Shown piece by piece: positions 1 to 11,821 of a stretch of DNA of 64,000 nt. Position 1 is the first letter of the stretch. Each line of letters begins with the position of its first letter. The stretch comes from Thamnaconus septentrionalis (taxonomy: Eukaryota; Chordata; Actinopteri; Tetraodontiformes; Monacanthidae). Below the pieces are notes generated by a model. That model saw nothing but the letters and a program-made list of their open reading frames with translations, was not told where the DNA came from and did not search any database. The DNA lies in NCBI GenBank assembly GCA_009823395.1, contig CM020514.1:10602966-10666965 (forward strand). The letters are read 5' to 3'. The position numbers were made by a program, and so were the translations under genes.

Positions 1-259
1 TGACTATCAATGTTTATAGTTAATTAAACACCCAAACACTTTAGCCTGCTCCCTCGTCATTAAAAACTTAAGTATAAGTATTAAATTTGTAATTTATTTT
101 AGAACTATGACGTTAATAGCCCGATTGATTGACTTTACAGTGAACTTGCCATTTTGCTGATGGGTTTTTATGCTGTGTGTTGAGGCCATTGAAACCAATA
201 AAAAGGAAACTGCAGTATGCCAGAAAAACACAGTCAGGCAAATATTATTTTATATTAAA

Positions 260-291
<32 letters not shown>

Positions 292-3200
292 GAGCACTCT
301 GCAACTGCATGAGTGGGATTGAAAATGTGTACGATGTGGGGAAACACCACAACATCAACCTCAAAACACAAAGACAGACCTGAGCCTCCCACGGTCCCTA
401 AATGCTAAGGGAATGCAAAGTGCATGCAAAATGTCTCAACCGAAAGGTCGTGCAATATTTTTGATGCACGTAGGAAAACCACAGTGGCCTCTCTGCTCTT
501 TCAGAAGCAGGTGTCTCTGGATGCACCGGGTCTCACAGTAACGTTGGCGTCACTCGCATGTCTAAAAAAACGCCACATTTCCTGAGTTTGGGTGAGGAAA
601 CAATTACACAAGAACACTTACTCAACACGTGTGACACTGAATATGTGACTAAACATGAGACAACTTGACGGCAATTACAGTATTACTTTGCGCTGGACAC
701 AACTCTGCTTTTCAAGTTTATCCAGAAGAAAAACAAGACACAAAGTCCGTGACCACATCAGAAGTTTTTGCGACAGCATTTTAAGTTTGATTACTCATCC
801 AGTGAAGGCTGTGCTACTTAGTAGGGTTGAACTTGTGAATTTTGAACCGTTTCTTTCTACAGTCCAGAGTGGATTTGTAAAATTTGAAACAGCATTTTTC
901 TATCAAAAAAGGTTGGGCCCTGATGCAGGTTAATGTATAAAAGGAAGACAATTTGTGCTTTAAAAAACGAGACTAAACATTACATCACTCCTGTAAAGCA
1001 CAAAGCCGATGATTTTAAACTTCTCATTATGTTTATACATTTTACAGTTCCTCTGCCCATGTCGTGCAGGATATTGTCAAAGCAACTAAAGTTACATTTT
1101 ACATGCATCTTCCTTCAATAGTACCTACACATTGTAACTTGTGGTTTTAATATTAGTTGTCTGTTTTTTCAAGAAATTACACTTCATTCTGCACTAACTG
1201 AAAAACACTCCACAAATGACTGAATCATGCCACACAGGATTAGAGGAAGTCATGAGTCACGCTTCACTCATGACTGTTTACATAAGTGAGAATGCAGAGG
1301 GATTCACAGCGCATCTCTTCACAATCACTCAGACTTGTTGCTGTGCACATTTGGCCAGAATTAAAATAAATAGATAAATAAATGAGTCTCTCCCGAGAGG
1401 CGGGGATACAGGCTTGTACGAAAAGCCAAGATGCGGAGATCAAACATTCGTTACGGTTCATCTGTTGTTGGGTAATCGCAGCTATCTTCCAGATGTAATT
1501 AAATTCCAATGTTCCCTGGCTGCTCTTTTCTCAGATGAGTGTGTCCAGTCTTCAAGGTCAGGATCACAAGACTGCAGGGACTCTGTTTGTGATCAGATAT
1601 GAATCTGCAAGAACAAGAGTAATCCTGGCACTACCGGGGAAAAATTAATACACAAAAAACAGATATTATCCTCAAGCAGAAAGCCGTGTTTTAACAGGAA
1701 GATGAAATGTCATTTGACACCCACATTACAGGATTCATTGCTTTTTCTTTACATACAAATGTCTTATCCACTGCAACTTCTTGTCAGCTTGTTGCTCGCC
1801 ACAACTTCTCTCTATTTCCTCTTCCTGTGGACTCTTGACTAATGTCTAAAAGAGCGTGACTGACTGTCTGTTGGTCCCCGAAATACTAATTAATTTCGTC
1901 ATCTTCACCGGCTCACACGTTTATGTACTTACACGTACGCATTTGACCTCAAAAAAATGAGGTCAAATGCACGTCTTGGCGGTTTTTCCTGAGAAGTTGG
2001 CTGGTCATTGGTTACTTAATTGGTGGAAAGCTATGATCAAGAAGCAGATTGCCTAGGAAAACGGATGGGCAAGATTTCAACAATTGAATGTCTGACAACT
2101 CAATCTAGTCATTGCCCTGCTGAATCGAGGAACCGATAAGACTGGAGGAGGAACAGGAACATATCGCAGTGAAACCGCAAAATAGGAGTTTCAGTTTGCA
2201 GTCGGTGTCTTGACACCATGAAGAAAAGCCTTAAGTTAAATTAACTCGTGTATCTGCTCTGATTAACACAACAGTCTTTTTGGAAAAGCAAATTAAACAA
2301 CCCCTCCTCAATGTTATTTAATCTATAAAAGTGTTAACTGTAAATGTTTAAGTGATTATGGTCTTTCTACTTAGTGACGAAATACATGCAGAGTGTTTGT
2401 GTGAGATGCATTTCGTTAAATGTAACGTTTAGCCACAAAATATCTCCTAGAGGTCGAGATGTGACACAGCAGTTAGCTACTGAAGGTAAAGAAGAAACAA
2501 TAGCGAGAGCTACATCTTTTAGCTTTGTTTAAGGCAGAGTACCATATCGTACCATTTCCCTCTGTTTACCTTAGCAGATATTGGTGCCGATCAATAAATT
2601 CAGTCTTTGTTGTAATTGACATATGTAATAATTATTCACATTATTTTATGTTGAGAGGCCCTCAGGGCTAACATGGCAACATGAAGCTCATCCCGTCCTC
2701 TGATTGGTCAATAATATGATACGTCTATAGCTGCTGCTATTCACCCTGAACGTGTCTGCTCAAATCACTGGAACACTACCTGTGTTTGTTTTTCACTCGA
2801 GTCCATTTATCCATTTATTTATGTTGCCAGGCTTTTGTAGCCTCCAACAGTCGATGAAAAGCTCCTTTGTCTGATGGTTTGGTGACATTGTACCTCGTGG
2901 AGGACAGGGGCGCCATTCTTCTTTTGCTAATTAACGTCGGTCTGTCTGTGCTTGTTGACTTTGGCAGGGGAAGGGCTTTCCTCGTGAGCTTGTGCGTCAA
3001 GCTATCATCCAGGAGGTCCAGCGCTAGCTCAAACAAACACATTTCAGTGACGAGAGCCTCAGACCACTGAGCCACACATGCTCACAAAATGTGCCTGTCG
3101 CCGCATTGAGAACGGTCGGGCGGCTTCGATTTGCAAATAAATCATATGTATCAGCGGCGCTGCACTGGTTACGGATGAATTAAAAGCCTCGTGTTTAACT

Positions 3201-4620
3201 TGGTGAGACTTAATACACTCCAAGAGCACACAGCCTTGGAAAACACGTCTTTTTTTCGGGAGCTTATTTATTTCCACTGTGGCATTGAAGAAAACCCCCA
3301 AAAAGACCTTCATTGGTGGAAACACTTTTCTTTTGAGCCTTCACTTTCAGGATGGTGTTTAACATCTCAAATGGCTGATTCAGATTTTCTTTGAATTAAT
3401 CTGAAACTCTAGCTTGGCGAAGCTTGTGTTTGCGTTTCGTTTCGGGGGCACACAACTGTAGAGATGGGCAGCCAGTCAAGAGGTGCAAATGTTCTAATTG
3501 GCCATGTGGTTGTACAGTTTATGGTTGAACTGGTTATGGGTTTTTTGTTATTGTGGCCAGCACAAGGCTATGGCACGTTAACTAAGCTGGCATTTGCTCA
3601 CTGTTTTTTGCCATTTTGCGAACGCTGACGTACTTTGGCAATGCACAAACAAAGCTAAGCTGTACGAACATGTGACATTTTTGGAGCTTGGTGCGATGTG
3701 TCTAAAATTCCACAAAGACAGAGATTCAAACCTCTGTTTTGTAGAGCATGCCATATTTTAATGCGAGGCAAAACCAGCTGTCACCAGCACTCTAGCCCTC
3801 ATGTCGTAGTGTATTTTCCCTTTAGCGCGTGAAACTTAAAGGACTTTCTAGGTGTTTCAGAGGAAAGCGGGTCATTTTTGAGCCGCAGGCAACGCTAGCA
3901 ACACTTATTAACGGCCGGGTTTGAATATTCCTGGTACATGACGTCCGCTCCCGCCGGTAACAAAAGCCTTTTTCTGTTAAGGAATGCACAACTTGCCTAG
4001 TAAGCTGCTGATACAGTAGCCGCGTGGTGTCAGTTATCTCCACAAGTAAATACCTGGCTGCTGCCCTGTATCTGCACACCAGGCTTCACAGAGCCTCTGA
4101 ATGCTTGTGTGCGCAAACGGCCCCCCGGAGACATATCTATGTGCGTCATAACACAGCCTATTATCCGGGGCTGAGGGTGACGGGGGCGGGGAGAGGGATG
4201 AAGGGTGCTCAGAAAGGTGATGGCAAGTTTGACAAAAAAAGGGGAATGAAATGAAAATCGGCTGGGCAGACGCTGAAATGCTGAGCGTCAAAGAGGAAGA
4301 AGAAAGCACTGTGACTGTGGCGGTAAACGCAGCTTGAAAGAGTGACTGAGGTCAGGAAGTATGTTTTGTAAAGTTCACTATCTGTGAGTCAGCGTCATTG
4401 TCGAACTGTTTAATGCTTGGCTTTACTCATCCCTCTGTTTCCAGTACACATTACCTGGCTTCAGACCTGCTTGGAAATTAAAGCCTCTGCTTGTGAGCAT
4501 TGGGAATCCCCAGCAGCCTATCCCAAGTTGACCAAGAATGTGTTTAATTAATGCCAGCGGCGCGCTCTCACAGAAGTCGGTGCGGTCTGACAAGTCACAC
4601 TTACACTAAATTCTTAATAA
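1..4620. other. Intergenic DNA without supported gene
   Basis: AT-rich non-coding DNA. Open frames here are under 95 codons, lack splice-linked partners and resemble no family I know. The only distinct structure is a palindrome at 1939-1969, listed separately. Short AT runs occur near 270-293. I see no RNA gene. Confidence 0.6.
1939..1969. repeat. Perfect short inverted repeat with AGGTCA half-sites
   Basis: Two 13-base arms (GCATTTGACCTCA and its complement) flank a short A-rich loop. The arms contain TGACCT and AGGTCA, so the site is also an everted pair of nuclear-receptor half-sites about ten bases apart. The hairpin is seen directly; a regulatory role is only inference. Confidence 0.5.
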
Positions 4621-4882
4621 TTTGATAGTTTAAAGGTTCAATGTGTACAATTTTGCTTGATTTATGATGTTTATATTGGTAAAAGCTTAACATACTGCCC
4701 ATATACACATTAATAAAAGTGTATACTCTCAGTACAATAAAAGTAGTGTGGTTTTCCTACCCTTTGAACGGTTCTCATATAAATGAGAATGGCTGCTACG
4801 TCACCATAGTATCGGCGATGTAACAGTAGTAGCATAATGTTATTTGTTCGGCGAGCAAACATTATGGTCCAAAAGATCTGTG

Positions 4883-4918
<36 letters not shown>

Positions 4919-4919
4919 T
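4883..4919. repeat. (TAT)n microsatellite
   Basis: About twelve uninterrupted TAT/ATT units in intergenic DNA. Confidence 0.95.
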
Positions 4920-5219
4920 GAACAGTTTCCAGCTTCCAGATAAGTTGCTTTTGTTTGCCATATTACATGTCAGTGCGTTGCAAGGTCTGGAGGCAAGGCA
5001 GGCTTAATCCCTTGAATAAACAGACACGTTTATCAACACCAACTCATTGTATTCTGGAACTGAGCTGATAGGCACGTTATATGACTCTCACGTGGACTGT
5101 GGTGCAGGATGATGTTTTACTCCTGAATCTACTCAGGGTTTCTATACTAAGATAAATGACTGCCACTAAGACCCAGATTTTGCATTCAAAAGGAATTTTT
5201 TGACTAACCTTTTTTTGTA

Positions 5220-5356
5220 TTTTGGCCCTGCGACGAACTGGCGACTTGTCCAGGGTGCACCCTGCCTTCGCCCTAAGACAACTGGGATAGGCTCCAGCAG
5301 ACCCCCGTGCCCCTGAATTGGAATAAGCGGGCATAGAAGATGAATGAATGAATGAT
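5220..5356 (+). mobile_element. L2-type LINE (or SINE sharing its tail), 3' end fragment
   Basis: The stretch holds the very common fish 3' tail: a segment meaning 'gcgacttgtccagggtgcacc', then 'ctgggataggctccagc', then 'ggaataagcgg', ending in tandem TGAA units at 5340-5355. This order is typical of the 3' ends of L2-clade LINEs and of SINEs that borrow them. Only the tail is present, so it is a 5'-truncated insertion. Family name is from memory. Confidence 0.75.
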
Positions 5357-6139
5357 GTATTTTATCACACAAGAAAAATGCCTCTTAAGATTGTGAAACT
5401 GCTGCACTTGTTGTGGAAGAACCAAATATTTATTCACGGAATTCAAACGGCAGTCTTGCTAAACAACCTTGACGACTTCTGTCACCTCCAACCTCCAACT
5501 TTTTTCTGCACTGTTTTTCTGTTTGGCTTGAGGGTGTTTTTCTTTTTGTTTTCCATCAGGAAGGGAATAATAAGTGGGACTTGGACCTGACACTTAAAGA
5601 GTCCAGATGGTAAGAAAGTCGCGAGTGGTTTCCCTCTTCGGCTTTTCTTGTGACCCTGATTTTACCGTTCGAGGTCCATATGGTTCATCAGCTGGCGCAG
5701 CGTAAAGCCGGATCACAGGCCTAATCTCACCAGCGGAAGGAGCAGAGGTGCAGCGAGCGAGAGTTCAGGGGCCCACATGTGGCACATAAGGAGCGCTTAA
5801 GGACAGAGTCAGGAGTTGGGGGGGTTGACGTGGCCAGTAAAGGAGAAAAACCGACTGAACTCAGGAGGGAGAAAGAGCGTACAGAGTGTCCACGAGCGTA
5901 AATTCTTTTTACATAATTACCTCTGTCAGGTCTGTCCGTAGTACTGATTTGTGTGGCCCCGGATGACGCAAAAACGAGTGAATTTATTTTTTCCACAAGA
6001 TTTCGAGGATGGATGGCGCGTGGAACCTTTTGTTTTCTTGCACATTTTCTTCTCTTTTTGTTGGCAAATCACGTCTGGCATCTGATTTTCTCCCCAACCA
6101 CAGCGGAAAAGGTGCCGCTCGCACCGGCTTTTTGGTAAC

Positions 6140-6366
6140 TTACAAGTGATGCAGAGTACCTAGGCTTTTTTAACAAATGTATTTTTTCAATAATTGCAAA
6201 AAAATAAATCATTTTTATTGAAGTCCTTTCCAGAAACCTGTACTTTCTTACTTTTACTTGAGTCAAGGAGTTTAACCAGTACTTTTACTTTTACCAAAGT
6301 ATTTTTTCTATGCAAGTATCCATGCTTTTACTTCAGCACAGAATGCCAATTCTTTTGCCACCTCTG
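6140..6366. repeat. Dispersed fish repeat, copy 1
   Basis: This stretch contains the 'tacttttacttgagt...tttaaccagtacttttac...gccacctctg' pattern found in many fish genomes. A diverged copy lies at about 45880-46115, sharing the 'cactttcttacttttatttgagtaa' core. I cannot assign a family with certainty; it behaves as a non-coding interspersed element. Confidence 0.6.
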
Positions 6367-6871
6367 ATTGGCAGTTTGTTAAGAGAAGTTTTCTCCCCGA
6401 AACTGCGTCTGCTTTGAACTCATTCCGCGTCTTCCTCCTCTGCTTTTTGCTTTGCCTCTCCCTTCTGGCAAGACGTGACGCTCCAGACTGGTGACAGGTT
6501 GAGTGATGTGCCTCTGATGCAGCCGCGCGCAGTTTGAGAGGAGTCTGTCAGCGGGGGAAAAAAGGACAGCTAAGCGCAGATTAAGTGACCTAAGCTGGGT
6601 GAAGGAGGGTGTCTGAGAGGCAGCGAGCGACATTCAGGACGTTCTGTGTTGTTTGCCATGTGAGGCAGAGAGCTGGAGGGACGGGGGAGGGGAGGGCGAG
6701 GGGAATCCACGACTGCGCACTCGCGCCAAAAAAGGAAACCTAGAGCTGGTGTCAAAAGGTCAACCCGTCATGATTTGCAGGATGTTTCCTGATGAAAGTG
6801 CAGGTAGCGCGAACCAACTCCTTTCTGACCTCTTCGCTTCCCGTTTGATGAACTGCCGCCAGACTGTAATG

Positions 6872-7398
6872 CAGGGTTGTCGAAATCAAATACACAGTGG
6901 GCCGAAATTTTGAATTTGGACAAAGTCGCAGGCCAACGTTGATAATTATTGAAAAAAATCTTCCTCCAGATACAGTATAACAGTGAACCTTTTGATATGG
7001 ACCCATACAAGTTTTGCTTCAACCTAAAAATGGAACAAGCAAAGGTTAATACTACACAAAAAAAATGACTTAATATTACACACGTGCAAAAATCGAATTT
7101 CAAATAAAAAAAAAAAACAACTCATCAAAATAAATAAATGTGAATGAAAAACTATTTCAGCATCAATTTCTCCATGGACTAATATTCAATTTCAAAATGT
7201 AATAACAACAATAAACCAATTAAGTCATAATAATATTCTTTAATGAACGTTCTGTCCTGATTGACGTGCCAAAATACCAGCAGAGCATTCTGGGATGTGT
7301 AGTATTAGCGGTACATGTGCTGTTTAATACCTTGCGGGCCAAATATAACTACACAGTGGGCCAAATTTGGACCACGGGCCAGAGTTGTGCACCTATAG
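6872..7398. mobile_element. Non-autonomous hAT-like DNA element
   Basis: Both ends carry the phrase 'acacagtgggcc(g/a)aa(a)tttgga' in inverted context: the left end starts CAGGGTTGTCGAAATC and the right end closes with 'cacgggccagagttgtgcacc'. This is the pattern of abundant non-autonomous hAT relatives in fish. There is no transposase ORF. Terminal repeats are diverged and I could not find a clean 8-bp target duplication. Confidence 0.6.
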
Positions 7399-7699
7399 TG
7401 TACACAAACCATGAGTTTTTAATTGGCCGGACAAACTTTGATGCATTTACTTACAAAGCGTAAATCCCCCTGTTTCAGACTGTCCTGTTCACCTCCCTTC
7501 TTGTCTCCAACCATCGCCAAACCACAGCCAGTTGCGCGGAACACAGCGTTCGTTTTTTGTTCTTCCACCGGTGCCAGACAGTGTCACGCTGTGTTGGCTG
7601 TCGTATTTCAGCGAGCCGAGGAGCCGCAGGACCGCGGGGTCCTTTTTATTGTCTTTCATCCTGCGCAGTGATATTCCCCCTCAAGTGGAGGATTAAACC

Positions 7700-9560
7700 G
7701 CACACGCGACAACAAACAAGTTAATTTGCTTAATATTTGCGCAACGCTTTGAGAGTTTATTACACTGGAGGGGTTGGGAGCGAGGGGGTCTGTTAGACAT
7801 ATCCAATTAGCAGGGACCACTGGTTTGTGGGGTCGGTGGGTGCGGGGGGCAACCAGGTTTAATTTCACAATTGTTTTCATTTCTGGAAACCTCCTGCACC
7901 GCTACCACCTGTAAAAGTCTGCGGTGTTTCTTTCGCCTGCCGGCTGCTGCGTTATATAAACACCAGGACATTAAAATCTTTTGCCGGTGCCTCATTACTC
8001 CTCTATCAGCTGCTCGCCGCCCGCTGTTTCTGTGTTTCCACGTCGTTGCCAGGGCGGCCTGCCAGATAAAAAGCAAAGCAGACACAGCTCTGCCTCTGTT
8101 CTCCGTCCAGCTTGACCTCCGCCCTCTGGCCGACACAAGGCCACCCACCGCTCGCTTTGATGATTAGCCCCAAGATTAATTGCGACACAGAGACCTCCTT
8201 TGTTTGAAAAAAATCCCTCTCATCGGATCGCAACTGTTCTTTTTTTTTCCTTCCCTTTCTTCGCTCTGTTTTTCTGCTGTCTGCCACCCGCTCTCACCAT
8301 AGGAGAGTCACCGACGCAGAGCTGCTCGGCGGCGAAAGAGCCTCTTGAAAACGAGCGAGAGTGGCATTTTCCGCTAGCCCGATAATATGCGGTACATTCA
8401 GCTCCGTGCCAAAGTTCCCCGCTCTCACTTTATTTATGATATCTGTTCCTCCCACCCTGTGAGTCAAATTATCATCGTCGCCGCGAGACACGCAGCAGGT
8501 GTATAATTAGCAGAAGGTGCACGCTGACATCTCTGCAGCCTTAATGATGTTCTCAAGGTACGAAGGAGGTGGTGTGATGATTTCCCTTCAGGAGCCGCAG
8601 CATAAATACCCTGATTACAGGTTAGGTCGGGACGTGGGCTTCTCAATGACCGGCTATTTCATAAATTAGCCGCGAATTCCGTCCTCCATATAATCTGCTC
8701 TTTTCAAAAGGGCCACGCGTTTGTTTTAATTCCGTCTCTACGGTGTAATTAATTTCCCTGCCTTCACTTTAAGCCCCCTCTCATTCGAAAGGGACTCGCT
8801 GTGACTATTTTCTCCTCATCCTCCTCCCCCTCCTCCTCTTCCTCTGCCTCCTCCTCCTCTCCGACAGGCGAGTGGCGAGCAGACTGCCTGGTCAGAAGGA
8901 GCTATGTGTGTAATGATGTCAGCAGCCTGCGTCAAAGTCTCGGGAGCACATTTACAATCCCCTTAGCTTACCAGAGCCCTTCCATTGAGATCATCGCGCA
9001 CTAATCAAAATTGCACTGCCAGCGTTGCGTCTTTGTGTGTGTGTGTGTGTGTGTGTGCCCGCGTCATTTTTTTCCACCTCCGGCTCAGTCCCCCAGCTTC
9101 ACAGACGAGCAGAGAGGTGCAAAAAATGTGCAGTACAAGTGTGAGTGTACAGAATGATGCACGCACACAGACACACACACACAGACACAGAAAGACAAGC
9201 TCAGGACTGGCTCGGGCACACTGTGTACCGCTGAAATTCATCATCCTAGTTATTCACCGGCTAATCAATAAAAGTGAAGGTCTGTTTTGTGAGGCTGAGG
9301 AAATCTATCATAATTTCCTCCCCTTGTGTGTTCTGACGCTTTCTGACAAGGAAACGCAACGTGCACACCGTTCTGCAGTTCAAAAGCCGCCCTGCCTCGG
9401 GTTCATTGTGTTTGCAGACACATAAAGGAGGGTTATTGTGCTGCGAGGCGTGTTTGGTTTCTGGTGACATGAGTCAGCTGCACTGTGGTTTGCATTCATT
9501 GGGTGACTTAATTATAAAGTGGCACAACCGCTGACCTGAGTGCAAGGGCGCTGGTTCGGT
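7700..9560. promoter_or_regulatory. GC-rich non-coding stretch, candidate enhancer cluster
   Basis: No reading frame is convincing, but base composition and complexity differ from the flanks. Homeodomain cores recur: 'gattagccccaagattaattg' at 8161, 'gtataattagcag' near 8501, 'ataaattagcc' near 8661 and 'gtgtaattaattt' near 8741. Such clusters are common in conserved non-coding elements near developmental genes. Conservation cannot be tested here, so this is inference. GT and CA microsatellites sit at 9034-9058 and 9165-9185. Confidence 0.35.
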
Positions 9561-10116
9561 TTCAAGGCTGAGACAAAAGCATGAGGTCACCAAAAGGGGG
9601 TCATTGCGTGGTCCATTTCATAATCGACTCGCGTTTGCATTCAGGCAGACTGTTTGAAATCCGCTGATAATTGTGCTGGATTAAAACTGCAGTGTTAGAA
9701 AGAATGCGATGAGATGGGCGTCCACTTAATGCAATGACTGAAGCCAGTGTGATGCACACGTTGAGTGATTGCACAGGTGATTTAACATTATTTAACATCA
9801 GAACAAGGGAGTAACATCCGACATTTGTTTCCGTGCAAATCTGAAGTTGTTGGTCTTTTTTTAAACTCATACATCCAGCTAAAAACCCCAAAACAGCTCA
9901 TGCCAAATATATTGTGCAGCTACCGGTTTAATGTCATGCCAGATTCCTGTCATCAAAGTGAGCTTCATGATGTCCCACTCCAGCTATTACCATCCCCAGC
10001 CAGGTGTCCATGACACCAGGTGCCATGATTTCGTCCTTTTGCAAATACACAAGAGCTGCAGCGAGGAACTAAAACTAGCTGAAACTGAGCACTTTATGAG
10101 ATGCTGGAAACCGGTG

Positions 10117-10204
<88 letters not shown>

Positions 10205-10335
10205 GTCTACCTATCTGTCTATCTGTCTGTCTGTCTATACATACATATACATATACATATATGTATAAGTATATATAAATATAAATGTATGTATTTATCT
10301 ATCTATCTATCTATCTATCTGTCTATCTGTATATA
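10117..10335. repeat. (ATCT)n tetranucleotide array, compound
   Basis: A clean ATCT array runs from 10117 to about 10204, passes into TGTC and TATACA variants, and restarts at about 10297-10330. It encodes only the trivial repeat peptides expected of such arrays. Confidence 0.95.
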
Positions 10336-10751
10336 CATCCATCCATACATATGTACATACATACATACATACACAACACACATATAAATATACATTTATG
10401 CACCTTTATATAAGACTGGTTGCTTTCTCTGGCCTTGTTACAGACGTACTGACGCTGCAGCAGCACCATTAAATGCCACTATTGAGACAGATGACAGTCT
10501 GTCACTGCTCCTCAGTCCGCGTGTCAGCGGCGGCACAGACTGGAAGCGACTGCAGAGGCTTTAGGGGGACGCGTGCAGCAGTGGGACGGGGGGAGGAGGA
10601 GGAAGGGAAGGCAGAGTGAGGTCGCCTCACCCATCGGCTGGTTAGAGCCGTCAGAGGGGCTTCGACCACACGCGCAAGTGTTTGTGCTGCATTTACGTCA
10701 GACAGCAGCTGCGGTTAATCCCCTCCTTCAACTCCCCCTCCCCTCCCAACA

Positions 10752-10753
10752 CA

Positions 10754-10786
<33 letters not shown>
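10752..10786. repeat. (AC)n microsatellite
   Basis: About seventeen AC units in intergenic DNA; open frames crossing it are artefacts of the repeat. Confidence 0.95.
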
Positions 10787-10787
<1 letters not shown>

Positions 10788-11546
10788 ACTACGAAGGTCC
10801 GCCAGACTGGCTTCAGGACAAAAACACACCACAGGGAGCCATATGTTTATTTGCGTGGACATGCTGGTGGGTGCCGGTGGGCACAGACGACGCACAGACG
10901 CACGGCTGAGATTAAAGAGATCCACAGAGGTGATCGGGGGTGGGGGGAAGATTCCCACACGTAACATACAGAAGGCTTCTGTAATCCGCGAAATGCGCAT
11001 GTGTAATAATCCTCCTTGGCATTTGAAGCACACGCCCGGGCGATTATAACAGGTGTCATGTCATGTTTCAAACAGGATTAGGACGGGGTTTTCAGCCGTG
11101 CGTGTGTACAAAACACAGGAGAGCGCACGGCACGCACGGCCGGATCGCTCGGCCGCAGGCTCGTTAGATGGTGTTTGTTGTTTTTTGATCTAGTCGGGGG
11201 TGCCGAATGACGTCTGGTCTGGCTGGTGTCAGTGTTTCCTCCTTATTTTTCTGACCCCGGTGTCGCGCTAGACGGGAGAACCCGGCAAATATGTTGTCCT
11301 CTCTGACGTCTAGTCGCGTCCCCACGAGGCGAAGCCGCAGCTGTTCTGTGGCGTGATAAATAAAGGCTGCTGTTTCCATCAACAGTTCTGGGAACAACTG
11401 TTCCGGGCAACTTTGTTCAAAGGCTGAGCTTAGATGTACTTGTGCTGGACTTCTGCGGTTGTGTATATGTGGCTTGTTAGCACATGAATTCATGACACCA
11501 GGGAGTCGGCGGTGAGAAAAGCCTCCGCCGCATTGTGAGTGTAGCT

Positions 11547-11821
11547 CAGGGGTGGGCAAACTTTTTGACTGGTGGGCGACAATAGGTTCTAAAATTGGAC
11601 AGAGGGGCCGGAGCTGGAGCAGATGGATGGAGTGTTTTGGTGACCTAACTCATAGGAGAAAATGTGCTTTAATGTCTATTGAAAATTAACAAAAGCGTGA
11701 CAACAAAATAGGTGTCTTTAAAGCCCCACGATATTTAGCTCTTTATTAAGTTCGGAGGGCTTTATTAAAAAGCTTTAATGGGCTGCATGTGCACCCCCAG
11801 GCCTTAGTTTGCTCATGCCTG
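11547..11821. mobile_element. hAT-like MITE
   Basis: The left end reads CAGGGGTGGGCAAACT and the right end AGTTTGCTCATGCCTG, which are imperfect inverted repeats. This is the classical end sequence of hAT non-autonomous elements. The 8-base flanks (gtgtagct and gtgtccca) agree only partly, as in an old insertion. About 275 bp with no coding capacity. Confidence 0.7.

Noticed and set aside
655..933. 92-codon ORF in intergenic DNA
   Set aside because: No recognisable domain, AT-rich codon use, no splice partners or polyadenylation signal in register.
9931..10278. 115-codon ORF ending in Leu-Ser-Ile-Tyr repeats
   Set aside because: Its open length comes from the ATCT array.
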